64,000 bases of DNA from Rhexocercosporidium sp. MPI-PUGE-AT-0058 (Eukaryota > Ascomycota > Leotiomycetes > Helotiales), in the NCBI GenBank assembly GCA_020746875.1, contig JAGTJL010000026.1, forward strand, positions 558,001 to 622,000, read 5' to 3'. Positions 21,607-33,315 of this stretch are shown here, one piece after another. The position numbers and the translations under genes were made by a program. The notes under the pieces are model-generated. The model was not told where the DNA came from and ran no database searches. It was given only the letters and a program-made list of their open reading frames with translations. Within the stretch, counting starts at the first letter, position 1; each line of letters opens with the position of its first letter.

Positions 21607-23506
21607 ACACATAGCTTAGATTTCTTGAATAAGAAGATTTCCACTAAATAACCAAAGAGAACCTACAGCTGTTATGATTGCTTAAACCTTAAATCAACCC
21701 ACCTCCTTACGCAATTTGTAAACTGATTATCTACGTTGCCTAAGTTGGGTGTGGTGGAGTGCGTATATCGTGTCGATCGTGGTATTGAAGTCCCAAACTT
21801 CTTGACCGTTGTGTTCTGACATTTGAGGTTAAAACGAGTAGGTCAACCTTCCGGGAGGAAGAGGGTTCGCGACTCTCTATTAATATTAGGGAGCAGATGG
21901 CTGGTGTGAGCTCTCTAGTTCCCCAACTCAGTCGTTTTAAAATTCAAAGTCAAGAATCCTGGGTAGTGGCAGCTTCAGACCAGATATATAGCCTTATCTT
22001 CAGTGTATGCCTTCTAAAAGGGTGGAAAGACAGGGGGTTGCTTTGGGAGGACCTGGCCGGGGACTTGACATTTTGTCTTTTTACTGATCTGGATGATGGA
22101 TGTGGAAAACGTTGAAACAAACAAGGAGCAGAAATGTAAAGAGTTTTTCGTGGGAGCGGGGGTCGGTGACTGGGAGGAGGAGGTTGGACTGGGTTAGGTT
22201 GGTGGTGCTGGCAGCTGGCTGCTGGCTGACGATGACGATATCACCGTACGAGAGAGGAGGTAAGTAAGTGACGATGGGTAAACTCTATGTCGACGGGAAA
22301 GGAAAGAGGAGTAAAGGATGAGTAAAGTAAGGACGGAATCAAGCGGTGAAGACGCTCTAGTTATAGTTGATACGCCAAAGGTAGTTTCACGTCATTTACT
22401 CTCCTTAATCTATAGTACCAACAGATTATTGGTACTAATGACTTGCTGGTACCATTTAATCTATGGCACCAACAGATTATTAGTACCAACGACTTGCTGG
22501 TACCATTTAATCTATGGCACCAACAGATTATTAGTACCAACAGATTATTGGTACCAAGGACTTGCTGGTACCATTTAATTTATGGTACCATAAATTAAAT
22601 GGTACCAGTATGTGATTAGTGCAAACAAGTTGTTGGTACAAGTGGTCAGACCCTCAGAATCTAGATGGTCCTACACCACCTAAGCACTAGTGCATCTTGT
22701 GACTAGCCTACGTATTAAAGGGCTGCTTCGGCTTAGACACGTAGCTTATGGGGAGCTTGCCTTACTTCAAAACATTAACAAGTGAAGGTGGCACAAGGAA
22801 AATGACAGAAACTTTATGTTATTAAAAATCAAGAGAGCTCTAAGCTGGGATAGATATGCCTGAGAGCTCGAATTTTGAGAAGACAAAACCCTCTTAGCTT
22901 AGTCGGGTCTTCTTCTATGGTATCAAAGAGCCAAATATGGCGTACGCTCGTAAATGCCGGAATTCTTAACATCTCACGGGATCGGTTTCGGAAAGGGTCG
23001 CCTCACCCCATTCCCCTTCTCTCAGAGCTGCCATGAAATGCAGCTTCCTACTTCCATTCCAAGCGCAGAAGTCGGCGAGAGGAGGCTGCATACTATCAGC
23101 TGGAGTTGGAGGTCGGATGTATTCCAGATTTCCCATCAGGAACACGAAAGCGTCGATCAAAATCCCATACCGCACGCAATTTCTGGCTCAAGCATACAAG
23201 AAATGCCATCATTGCAGTCCTTGAGACTTCTACAACCGATGTCTCACAATAGTGATGGATCTGGTGCTTTGATATCAGATTAGTAAACTATTAGTTGTAC
23301 GTTGCATAAAGTAGGAATTGAGTAGAATTTCAAAGGCCACTCTTAAGAAACTAACGCAGCAGTCGAATCGATGAAAAGTAAATAACAATCGGTACAAGTT
23401 AAGCGCCTCGTGAAAAATGCCGTGATAACTATAACGTCCTCCCCGTGCTAGTATGCAATCCGTTAGGCCTTTAAGTTCCTGGTCATCTCCCTCATGTTTC
23501 CGACCG
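21607..23506. other. Long intergenic stretch with a GGTACC repeat and palindrome
   Basis: About 1.9 kb without a convincing gene. It contains the repeat block at 22395-22608, listed separately. A short frame over 22318-22578 only translates the repeat and is not credible as a gene. The rest, including 22620-23506, shows nothing recognisable. Confidence 0.5.
22395..22608. repeat. Tandem GGTACC-containing repeats ending in a 44-bp perfect palindrome
   Basis: Three to four imperfect units of about 50 bp share TTAATCTATGG, ACCAACAGATTATT, GGTACCAA and GACTTGCTGGTACC. The block ends in a perfect 44-bp palindrome at 22565-22608 centred on GGTACC, with GGTACC also in both arms (arm CTGGTACCATTTAATTTATG). 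It can form a cruciform with no loop. It could be a decayed miniature inverted-repeat element or a palindrome-driven expansion. Confidence 0.85.
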
Positions 23507-24668
23507 TTACGGGTGATCATCACCATTCAATAGCATTCTCCATCCTTCTTTCCGAAAGGGAAGGCAGCCACAATCAGCTGCTCGACACGACGAGAACTGT
23601 GAAACTTTCATCATTTTGCAGAGTATGTCCGAGGACAGCTTGGAACGGCTCCCCAGCCGGCTCGATTCGGTGATCGTGACATCATGAAAGCCAATAGAAC
23701 AAAGGGATCTCTTATTCGCTTCAAAGAAGTCCTGTAAAGCATTATGTTTCACCACCATACAGCACATATCAAGCTGATAAATATCCAGTGCGCAACGGGA
23801 CAGTAGTTCCAGGGGAGAACTCGAATAACTCAAGCGTAGGACCCGAGCAGACTGCAGCAGCTTTCTGAGAGACTCTGACAAGGTGCTCAGGTCGAGAACC
23901 TCCCATACATGGTAATACGGAAGGTCGAACCCCGATAAGCTGATGGTATTGATCGCAGCGCCTCTATTTCTGGAACTCTGGATAGCATCAGATACGACTC
24001 GCAAATGATATTCATAGGAGTCTTCTGCTGTAGTCATGCCTGCGGTGAAGGGTGAGGGCGACAAGTCGTCTTCTATCGCCTCGCAGAAGGACAAGCCCAC
24101 CTCCGTCAGTCGAGGAAGTGCTCCAAAGGTTGAGCATAGAACCGAGAGGTCAACGCCTTTATCAATGATAGTGCGCTGCTCCTTACATATATCGTGTAAG
24201 GCTTCGTAAATAACCATGTATGAAGGATATTCATCCGCCTCACCACCCGCGTCACACATCTCTTTCGTTATTTCCACATAATTGTCGGGAGTCAAAAGTT
24301 GGGACTGGAAGCAGCTGAAATCCAGTATTTCTGCGCGAGATAGGAGCTGCGTCAGCGAAATTCAGCAGACTATCCAGAAGGGAGGCGACAATATTACCAG
24401 GCTTCAATAGTTCTGGGACTACATATGTAAAAGAGACAATGTGATAACGAGCATCTGACTCTATGAGGCTTTTGAGTCCGTTGAACCCGTCGGTCGAGAA
24501 CAGAATCTCGACAGAGTGGAAGAGGCATGGCAAGCATGCTTCCCTCACACTTTTGCTAGTACGAGATAGATCTTTGACATCCCAGAGTGGGAGAAGGTCA
24601 ATAATGATGCGAGAAATCTCTGATGGCAGAGTTTCGAAGCGACTGCTTTTCGAAGGGTTGATGGTCAT
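23507..24668 (-). CDS. F-box protein, 364 residues
   Basis: The ATG is at 24668. One intron at 24331-24397 (GTAATA donor, CTGAC branch, CGCAG acceptor) restores one frame of 1,095 nt. The N-terminus FETLPSEISRIIIDLLPLWD then LSRTSKSVREACLPCLF is a canonical F-box, the SKP1-binding part of SCF ubiquitin ligases. The remainder is the helical or leucine-rich type common in fungal F-box proteins (LPRLTEVGLSFCEAI; LDLSTLSESLRKLL). Substrate is unknown. It sits between the two kinase-like paralogues. The motif cluster at 24983-25076 lies 315-400 bp upstream of its start. Confidence 0.8.
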
Positions 24669-24982
24669 TTTGATTTCAGGGTCTGAATCAGTGCATCTAG
24701 ATCAGGATGAGGGGTAATGGACGAGGTTACATTGATTAGAAAACGAAGTTGCAGGGAGGTTTATATCAGGACAGTCTCTCCCCACTCTTAGCTCTCTTAC
24801 AGTAAGACGGTCTACTTCAACCGAAGGGAGCCCACTGCATCGTTAACCCGACTGTGGCGCCTTGCTTAATGTGTCGTTTTTCCACAGTCTGGGGAACGTA
24901 ATGCTTGTCACCTTGATATCCAGAGAAGGTTGGTGGTATTCCAAGGTCCCTGGCTCTGTGACCATCGCTCAAAACACACCTA

Positions 24983-25076
24983 GGCGAGGTGGTCGAAGCC
25001 AAGCGAGGTGGTCAAAGCTAAGCGAGGTGGTAAGGTGATGACCTAGTGTGGGGAACAAAATTCAAGCGAGGTGGTG
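24983..25076 (+). promoter_or_regulatory. Cluster of four GCGAGGTGGT elements
   Basis: GGTGGT cores at 24988, 25007, 25026 and 25070, each preceded by GCGA, three of them spaced exactly 19 bp apart. The flank AAGC precedes most copies. The nearest start is the F-box gene on the minus strand. The array is too regular for chance. Confidence 0.6.
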
Positions 25077-25520
25077 TTGATAAACCCCCAAAAAACCTCA
25101 CTGTCTAGACTTTGCCTCTATAGCTAGTCACAGTGACAGAATGGGTTCAGGTTTTTCTATTGCTAGTAATTATATCCGTAGCCTCTGATTAATATAGAAT
25201 CTAAAATGCGCAAATGATATGAATTCATAACATATCTGCTACAGGAGAATATAGTATCTGAAACAGAAGTACCAAGGCCAAAGGGAGGTGAAATTAAAGT
25301 AGAAGCACAATAAAACCAAAAGTACAATGGAACTAGAAGTACGATTACATTAGAAGCACAATCAAATCAGAAGTACAACTAGATTAGTAGCACAATTAAA
25401 ATGGAAGCACAACTAGATCAGAAGTACAACTAGATTAGTAGCACAATTAAAATAGAAGCACAACTAAATTAGAAGTACGGTTAAAAAAGAAGTACAATTA
25501 AATTAGAAGTACATGAGTTG
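25077..25520. repeat. AGAAGTACAA/AGAAGCACAA minisatellite
   Basis: From about 25262 to 25512, units of roughly 18-20 bp of the form AGAAGTACAATTAAATT or AGAAGCACAACTAGATT repeat about a dozen times with variation (GTAC alternating with GCAC, occasionally AGTAGCAC). Some pairs form a higher-order unit of about 38 bp. No gene is present. Confidence 0.75.
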
Positions 25521-25809
25521 AGCGAGGTGGGTCATGTGACGGATTGAAGTGTTGTTTGTTTACTTTCCAGGTGTGGGGTCACCTGACCTCGGAAGATCGG
25601 CACGCCACGCGACGCGACCTTCTTTATATACACTCACCTTCCATACCTTCTTACTTCTGTAGCTTTAGATTCTAAGTGAATACCCTTCGTCTCCACGCGT
25701 AGCCCTTTGGTGATGTGAGGTAGGCGTTTATCCGTGAGCCCCTATCTTCATAGAGTTGGGCGTCACAGGTCACTTTGAAGCGAGGTGGTCACTGCGGGGC
25801 GAGGTAGTC
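25521..25809 (+). promoter_or_regulatory. GCGAGGTGGTC elements upstream of second kinase-like gene
   Basis: AGCGAGGTGGGTCATG at 25521-25536, GAAGCGAGGTGGTCAC at 25777-25792 and GCGAGGTAGTC at 25799-25809. The last two lie 85-117 bp before the ATG at 25894, a distance comparable with the intact paralogue at 20420. The element is therefore conserved between paralogous promoters. Confidence 0.55.
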
Positions 25810-25893
25810 TATTAAGCGATACAATCAACTGCCCTTTCTTAATCAAATACATAATTCACAGTACTGTGGCGTCCTGCATCAAGTCTATCAACC

Positions 25894-27047
25894 ATGAAGT
25901 CTCATCAACAAACTCGTTTTCCAGGCCTAGAGAAGGACCAAACTAAAGGCATCACGCTTCGGGGTGTGAATTCCGACACCAATCGACAGACTCGATTTCC
26001 TGGAGGTACAGAAATACAAAAGATGTATATTACAGAAACAGATGGACAGGATACCAAGATACCGATGGAGATAGAAGAGGCCGCTCGGGTCCCGTTTCCA
26101 ATTCCTTTGAGAATCAATCCGCCCGACGGGCCATCGGTTAGAGCCCAACCGACAAAGTCAGTCACACAACGAGAGCAACCTCCGCTTGTCAAGATAGAGA
26201 GTCCTTGGAATAGATACACATCCCTCCGGTCCCTTGAGCGTGGTGTTTTGATCATAGCAGCCTGCATGATCCGAGCTCCGGTTCAGATGGTTGCAGTAAA
26301 GCAACTCGCAGCCTACAACTTCGAGAAACTTGGCATATCCCGGCATGAAAACCTACTTGCTGTTATAGAGGTGTACAGATTTCAAAACTCCTTCATCATT
26401 ACGGACTACACCGCTACTACTCTCAGACAAGTTATAGCTATTCCCCTTCAAATCGAGGAGAACCACGTCAGTGCAACATGTCGTCAGGGAAGTCTTTTGT
26501 TAAACCTGACTAGGTTTCTTGCTAATTTGTCTTAGGTCTTGGAAGGCATGCAATATTTGTCTAAATTTGATCTTGCACACAAACATCTCGACAGTTCCCG
26601 GATACTCTTCTCATCAGACGGGTGTGCAAAAATTGGTATGCTCAGTAAATATTCTATCAAGACATCAGTTGACTTAAAGGATACTCAGCCCACTTCGACG
26701 AATGTCAGTCCACCGAATCGGCCTCTGCCCGTTCACTCGGAGTTATTGCGATTGAGATGATGCAAAATGGAATTGCTCCCGAGACAGACGGCAAGCTAGT
26801 CTTGATGCACCCTGAGCGGTGGTCACCAGAAGCGTCCAATTTTCTGGAAGTTACTTCTTGGGGCACTTTAACAGACATTAACAAGGTAGGAGAATCGCTA
26901 GGTTGTTACAGTAGGAAACATCTAATACCCTTATAGAACAAGTTCTTGAAGTATGTGTCGCCAACGGTTATGATTCCATTTATAGAGTATGCTCACTGGG
27001 ACACCATTGAAAGTCTTAGTATGTACAGGTCGAGTTCGGTTGAGTGA
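25894..27047 (+). pseudogene. Second kinase-like gene with TRFPG motifs, frameshifted
   Basis: Paralogue of 20420-21606 with ATG at 25894. It keeps two N-terminal motifs (QTRFPGLEK and QTRFPGGTE), the Lys strand (VAVKQLAAYNF), the hinge region (IITDYTATTLRQVIAIPL) and the C-lobe (SLGVIAIEMMQNGI). Compared with the intact copy it has lost the first splice donor (CAG then GGAAGT instead of GTACGT, near 26488) and one base near 26686-26688, which throws the C-lobe out of frame. The last intron (26886-26936) and the terminal exon to TGA at 27047 remain recognisable. Whether a shorter N-terminal product is made is open. Confidence 0.8.
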
Positions 27048-28396
27048 AGTACGACTATATTGATTTTTGATATTAGTCTAATAGAAAGAGACCTGGGATT
27101 CTTTTGTGGAATGTATAACTTTGGCTTCATTTGAATAGAGCTTTTTCCACGGTGTGGCTTTGTGGAAAACAATTTTACCTGCATGATCTGCGATATGAGG
27201 CTAAGATGATCAGAAAGATAAATTAAATGCTTAACACCCAATTGGGGGCTTTTGAAGTGCAATTACATCGTACATCTTTAGCTGTGGGTTTATCTGTTCA
27301 AATCATTCGATACATTTATTGAGGTCTCTTATCAACTCTAAAAGTGACATATGAGCTTTGGAGTAACTGGTCAGAAGTGAGGGAATCTTAGATATAGAAG
27401 CTCCATTTGTTAACTGGAGATCTCTGTCAGCTTAGAAGGTGCAAGCGCCGTTAAATCACTCACTGACTGAGGAGTTTTCTCAGTGCTGGTTAGTTCGAGT
27501 GTTGTTTGCTTTAGTTCTGCATGTGATCAGTTCTACTAGGTCTACGCACATTTAACATGGATATCTGATGATGACTAACGCTTCTACCACTTTAGGATAT
27601 TCTCTAGCGACCTTCGTAATTTGAGCGATAGTCTTTCGACAGTCAGTGCATGCCGGATTTTAGGTACTGAACTCACAGAGGGGGGTTGTTCATTTGTCGT
27701 AGGCGTTGTTTGAGTCCGAACTTTGGAGGTCAAATTGCAGGCCGATGCGAAAGAGGGTAAGTGAAGGATGGGAGCAAGATATCCACCACCCCTTCGTGCA
27801 TATCCAGATCCCTCGTGGTCCCCGCTGGCAAGTCTGCCTTACTATCTTGGGCGAGTGTTTATCTTCTGGGTTGCTCCGCTACTGCGGGCTTTTCCGCTCG
27901 CGGCTATGCGGTTGAGACGATCTTATACCGGAGGAGAGACCATATTCTGTTGGGGTGGTATAGAACCGCCGAGATCGATCAGCACCCACTTGCTATTTGT
28001 GTCTTAGGAAATCCCAAGGTGACTTTCGCTTCTCGTATCTGCAAAGGAAGCTCCTCGATTTTCAGCTATTCTCCACAATGGAGAATGGCTGGCATATCCA
28101 AAATGGTAAACCGGTCGGAAGTAAGGAGGTTCCTGAAGATACCAGCTCCACTTCAAAGCATCTTGCTGAAGGCGCAGCATTAAACCCCTGAGGAGCTGGT
28201 CGAGACGCCCACCATGCCGCCTCGAACATGGTTTGAATGGTGGGCTGGATTAATAATTTCGGACACGTAGACAGTCTAAATCCGTGGCTCCCATGAGCTC
28301 CAAAAATATAAAGGGACGAGCTTCCCTCCCTCTGTCAACGATCCCCCCTCATCACTTCACATTTCTTCTCCATACTGCACTCTTCCATCCTCCATC
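27048..28396. other. Intergenic, nothing firm
   Basis: About 1.35 kb. Several short overlapping open frames over 27700-28190 lack a consistent splice model or a recognisable domain. The 60 bp before 28397 are CT-rich as expected for a promoter. Confidence 0.45.
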
Positions 28397-29314
28397 ATGA
28401 ATCAGACTTCACCTACAGAGCGCTGTCAGCAAGACTACGAATTCTTTCCTGTGGATGGATCTCCTCCGGCATATGACTCTTCGCTTGAGTACATCAACCC
28501 CCCCGCATATTGCTACGGATCTTTGTTCGGAATTTCAGATGAGATAGACGCATGGATTGCTGGCAGAACTCCCTACTGCTACCTCAACTCCTGCGAGCAG
28601 GTCTATCTTCTCACGAACACGGCAAGGCGACATCGAAGAAAGCTCACGCAAGTACCATCGGTAATAGAGGCAGTCAAGAATGCATCTAGCTCCCATCAAC
28701 GACTACGGACGGTATGGCTTATGTCACTGCCTGCTGCCATCGTCCATGATGTTGTAGCGCCACCGTACCATCTCACTCAAATGGCAATAGCTCTGTCCCG
28801 GAGCAAGTTTGAACGAATCAAGTCGGACGCCGGAATTTTGGATGAGGTTCTGGATAGTTTTCGGCTGAGTCTAGCAGCAGCTTTGAGAATGGTTACGAGG
28901 CTCGGTCTTGAAACGCATGAAGCTGTGGAGCGACAGGTCCTGAATGGGGAAGGCCATATATTTTTGGCGATAGCAAGGCTCCTGGAAGCTTACGGGTCAC
29001 GCTTTGCGCCTTCTGGTACGGTTTTCCTCGCTTCGCACAAGAGGTTGCCAAGGGAGCATTGTTTCGGTACTGCACGCCTTCATTTTGAACAAATTCATGA
29101 CTTGAAGGAAGTTCTAATGTTTGTCGGTTTGTTTCCGGCACAAGACCTGGATGCTTTCGCAGTGCTCGAACGTTGCTTGCGCAGAGTCTTCCCAGCCCTC
29201 AAAGAACCATTTGCGGATTCGGATGAGGAACCTGGCTTTTCCCACATCGTACAGAGATTACGCCATGTTCAGGATGAGATGCCAGGGTTGATATCTTTCA
29301 ACACTAGAAAATAA
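28397..29314 (+). CDS. Unknown intronless protein, 305 residues
   Basis: One open frame from ATG at 28397 (MNQTSPTERCQQDYEF) to TAA at 29314. The first 45 residues are Pro/Tyr-rich (GSPPAYDSSLEYINPPAYCYG) with two PPAY motifs, known WW-domain ligands in ubiquitin-ligase adaptors. The rest is predicted helical (VPSVIEAVKNASSS; LLEAYGSRFAP; DLDAFAVLERCLRRVF) with no family I recognise. No signal peptide or membrane segment. It ends about 250 bp before the 3' end of the patatin gene, which runs toward it. Lack of introns and intact frame contrast with the decayed genes at the right of the window. Confidence 0.65.
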   Translation: MNQTSPTERCQQDYEFFPVDGSPPAYDSSLEYINPPAYCYGSLFGISDEIDAWIAGRTPYCYLNSCEQVYLLTNTARRHRRKLTQVPSVIEAVKNASSSHQRLRTVWLMSLPAAIVHDVVAPPYHLTQMAIALSRSKFERIKSDAGILDEVLDSFRLSLAAALRMVTRLGLETHEAVERQVLNGEGHIFLAIARLLEAYGSRFAPSGTVFLASHKRLPREHCFGTARLHFEQIHDLKEVLMFVGLFPAQDLDAFAVLERCLRRVFPALKEPFADSDEEPGFSHIVQRLRHVQDEMPGLISFNTRK

Positions 29315-29560
29315 AGAAGTTGTGCCGTACAAGGTTAGAGAATCCGGTGGCTAGACAAGCTTGGTATCTGTGTTTGTTGTCATTTTGTGTGGCGGGTTCT
29401 AGGGCTTTCAGGGGCAGCGGGGCAGATGGAGACCGAGTTTGCGGATGCCTCACGAGATGGGATAGAGCGAAAAATTCATCATGTAACAGAGTTAAGTAAT
29501 AAACAACAGATTGATTTGGGTCCAGCTTTTAAAGTTGAGACTTGCTACATCTATTTCCCT

Positions 29561-32500
29561 TCATCTTAAGCGCCGCCTCTTATTCTGTGGTCTCGTTTGG
29601 ACACCGAAGGCCCGTTTATTTTCAGAGAGCTTGACAGATCTATTAAGATAACGCATGAGCTCACAGTTGCAGGCCGAATTTTGAGCTCGCTCGTTTCTGC
29701 TCCTATGGTCAGGCTGTCCAAACTTCGCATTCAGTTTCAGCCGTTTGACGAACCATTCCATTGGCTGCGGAAACCCACTGATGCTCCGACGGAACAATCT
29801 GCTAAATGAAAACTGGATATTGACTCGGTCCGAGGGATGGCGTATGTGGAAACTAATCAACTTCTGGAATCGTCCACACAACTCGCAGAGATCGTTCGCG
29901 GCTAGGAACCCAAGCGAAGATTCCTGATGTAGGAACTGTGCAAAGGGGTAGCTCGATCTGAGACTCTGCACAAGGGCACGACTGTCCGGACTCCGGGACA
30001 AAATCGAACCATGGCATGTGTACTGCCCACCCTCGAACACCAGAGGCGCGTCGAGCTCAAAGAAGAAGGACGCTGCTTTGAAGGCCCTAGCAATACCCTC
30101 CATATCGCCTAAGTGATGGTAGATCTGATCACGGAGATATTGCATCTTGTCGACATCATCGATCCGAGGTTCCTGACCTACAAGAGGCAAATTGAGCCGG
30201 AAGTGCCGTTTCTTTTCTTCCTCGTCAAGGCCATGCCAGTGATCTTCCCAGCTAAGTTGGCCGTTAAGTGATAATGACTGCATAGAAGCTCGATAGACGC
30301 GAGCCAGGGCGCCATCCTGTAGCAGGTTCCGAACGTTGGAAGCCACTGGCGATAAGAGCTTCTGCTGAAAACCCGTCCCAATTGAAAGCACCAAGTCGCA
30401 ACCTACATCACCCCAAATCCGGCGAACTTCACGCAAGCCAGGCCGGACAGGGTTATTGTATTTGAGCCCGCCGTCTTGTAACGTACCAAATGGCTCGAGA
30501 TACATTGGCGTAAAGTAACTAGCCCAGTCAGCTTCAGTCTCAAATTGCTAAATATAACTCTTACGTTGGAGCAGCTGTTGTACACCTCGCGCTGTCCACC
30601 GTTAGCGAGCACGAAACAAACAACCAAGGAGGCTTACGCTTCCCAGAGTAACATCTCATCTGTCGTCTTCTTGGCACGAAGATGTTTATATCCTGGGGTG
30701 TGTTAGTCTTGGTAGAACGTGAGAGGTGTCAACTTACTTGAATCTCTGCCAGGAGGGCCGTTACCATTATAATTTGAGATCAGGCATAATGTGGCATCCG
30801 ATATCGTCGTCGCCGTAACTGCAAATTTCATTCCGGATGGCCTTGATTTTGCCGAATCAAACACCCGGCCCAATCCAAATGCTTCCTTCAGAGCCTTTTC
30901 TAAAACGACTGCGTCGTACCCGCCATCTGCGAGATAGGAGGTAAAGATGCGTCTAAGTATAGCACAGATGGAATACCTGCAACCGCGCTTTGGTGGGAAG
31001 ATGATCTTCGCAAACTTAAGAAAGAAAGCGAGGCATTTTTTGGGAGTCCAGTACTTCGCAAAGAACCCAATGGTTGCAACACCACCTATTGGTTGTTAGC
31101 CTAGAGCTTGGTTACGAAGCCAACCTTACCTGAACTCGTCCCGATGCCATAATCAAAGTGCTCCTGCAGAGGATATGGCAGGTCTAGTGTCTTTTCCAGC
31201 TCTTCCATGAATGCCAAGGAGATAATACCTCTGGAACCGCCACCATCCATGCCAAGGAATCTTACTCGACAGGTGGGCGGCAAAAGTCTGGCCTGAAAAA
31301 GAATCCCCCTCTGACAGAAAGGACAGGTGGTGAGGTCGTACCGGTACTCCGCCCCTTTCGTCGGCTCACCAAAGGCGACAAGACAATCGTCGCAAATAGC
31401 ATGTCCACACTCCAGATGGTGTTCCAAATTCCTCTGCAGACAGGTGAGGCAGATCGAGGTATGCGATAATAATGACCAATGTTGGAGGTTTCGCTTCAAG
31501 CTACTCTGGCGGAGTGCAGCTGCTGACTGCCCACCATACTTCATATGTGAAAACATAGAGATTATATGGGCCTCGACGTCCGTGATGACCAAGTTGACAT
31601 CTAACTGCTGAGAAGTTGCGTAGTCATGTATACCCAGGATACAGAATTGACGGTATAAATTACGGAAGACGTCTGAAGGGTTAAACACTTTTCCCAGTTA
31701 GCTGGATTCCTCAGGTGGACTACCAGTGCTTGTAATATCCACACTTACTGTGCATGTCAGGAGGGAAGCTGTCAAAAATAACGCTTGAGGCAATAAAGTC
31801 CCATATCATACTTGCGGGAATATTGTGCTCGGAACATAAGCCCATGAAGGTGCTTAGGTGATGCTGGAAGCTGTGGGAAACGGGGTATGCTTCTCTCGAG
31901 TATTGAATAAAATCAAAGGTCTGCGGTGATGTCGCGAACTGGCGTAGTGCTGCATCAAAGAACTTGGTAATATGGATCATGGAGAAGAGCGCGTGGCAGT
32001 TGACTTTCTCGGCACGAATCAAATGTGTTTCGTGCTGTAGAGCCTCTGCCAGCCCACTCAAATGATTGTGAGAGGTAGCTCGGCCAATGCCCAACACGTT
32101 GACTACATTCAACGAAGAGAATGACTCTGAGAACTTTGGATCGGAAAGAACCCTTAGACGAAACTGAAGGGCTTCGGATGCGAAAATATCGCCAGGTATT
32201 TTCGTGACGACGACCAATCGAGGACGGACAGCCTCCGGGAGGCTCGACGCCGAGCCGATTGCTGTCCACCCTGCTAGCATATCTACCACCCCAGCGAGGC
32301 CACCACAGTCCTGGGCAAAGATGCACAACACATCGACGAACAATGACAACAGTCGGGCCAGGGCATTATCGGCCAAGTGCTGCTGCTTTTGCTGGTCACC
32401 TTCGTTTATCCAGCCCACGAGGTGATTGATCGTCTCATGGCAGGTGTCCTTGCCTCTCAAATTGACTTGTGTTTTATCAGGACAGCTGTCCGCGATCAGA

Positions 32501-32967
32501 ATTGGATGTTTATCGTTTTGTGTGGCTGGATGGAGACAGATGTTTGCGATACCGTACTTTCGACAGTTTGATATGGTGTTGCCGGGATACAGAGCTCTTA
32601 GTGCTTGTGTTTTGAACTGCTTTCCAATAAAGAAAAGGAGAGACGGGTGTTGATTAACAGGGTCTGGAAGCGAGGTCGAAATATGGTGAAGTCGGTTCGT
32701 ATATTGCATTCCGACACCGTTTTCATCCTCATGCACGCGGAGCCAATATTGGTGAGCACAAAACGCCATGTTAGCGGTGCTGGATTGGAGAGGGACCGGG
32801 TCGATTGGAGTGACAGTCTGTATGCACACCCGATTTTTATCAGCCAGGCTCAACCGTTTTGGAATATTATCAAGATGTATACCTGCTGGACGTTGGGCAG
32901 TGCGTGGGGTGGAACGAGATAGCCAAATGATGAGGGTCATGGGTGGTCGATTGTGGTAGTGATCCAT
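29561..32967 (-). CDS. Patatin-like phospholipase with C3HC4 RING-type zinc finger, 1,054 residues
   Basis: Six exons (introns 31688-31748, 31086-31129, 30693-30737, 30592-30637, 30519-30564) give 3,165 nt from ATG at 32967. A 400-residue N-terminal region of unknown fold is followed by a C3HC4 pattern (CLTC near 486, ECGHAICDDC near 500, CPFC near 528). The patatin domain follows: oxyanion-loop DGGGSRG (554-560), nucleophile elbow GTSSG (589-593, split by an intron) and catalytic-dyad DGG (about 751). The dyad is complete, so lipid acyl hydrolase activity is likely. Patatin-like genes are recurrent Starship cargo, and patatin domains occur as effector domains in fungal NLR-type proteins. The start is flanked by the motif cluster at 32977-33095. 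Confidence 0.88.
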
Positions 32968-32976
32968 CCAGCAGTT

Positions 32977-33095
32977 AAGTGAGGTGTATTAGTGGGTCAG
33001 GTGGGGCAAGGGGTGGTCACATCAGGCGAGGTGGTGCGTTACAGACGTTCAAATTAAGCGAGGTGGTGTTGTCACAATTAAGCGAGGTGATAAAG
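32977..33095 (+). promoter_or_regulatory. GCGAGGTGGT cluster at the patatin-gene start
   Basis: TAAGTGAGGTG (ending about 32986), GGGGTGGTCAC (33010-33020), AGGCGAGGTGGTGC (33025-33038), TTAAGCGAGGTGGTG (33054-33068) and TTAAGCGAGGTGAT (33078-33091). They lie 10-125 bp upstream of the patatin ATG, on the strand opposite to that gene. Orientation relative to the gene differs from that at the kinase-like genes. Confidence 0.55.
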
Positions 33096-33315
33096 GGGCC
33101 GTCCACACTAGCACGAGAACTTGGTGCGAATACGTCCATCACGTGTTCTCGGTCAAAGCACACAATAGTCTTATTGCACAATAGAGTGGTTCAAGTGATT
33201 GTTATTGCAAAGTCCATTTAACCAAAGAATTTTATATACATCCTCTTAATCAGAGCGTAACCCAATATCGTGTACCCTAGTAATCCATTCGCAACAGATC
33301 ATTTGAATTCCCCTA

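Noticed and set aside
22318..22578. 86-codon frame with repeated tyrosine/tryptophan-rich segments
   Set aside because: It only translates the GGTACC tandem repeat. There is no start context, splice partner or domain.
27706..28190. Three overlapping plus-strand frames
   Set aside because: None has a domain, consistent splice sites or a coding signature distinct from the others. GC-rich sequence explains the open frames.
30900..31085. Separate 61-codon minus-strand frame inside the patatin gene
   Set aside because: It is a different frame of a real exon. The patatin frame reads through this segment without a stop and matches the family.
32668..32680. GAAGCGAGGTCG inside the patatin coding sequence as another copy of the element
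   Set aside because: It lacks the GGTGGT core and lies in codons, so chance similarity is more likely.
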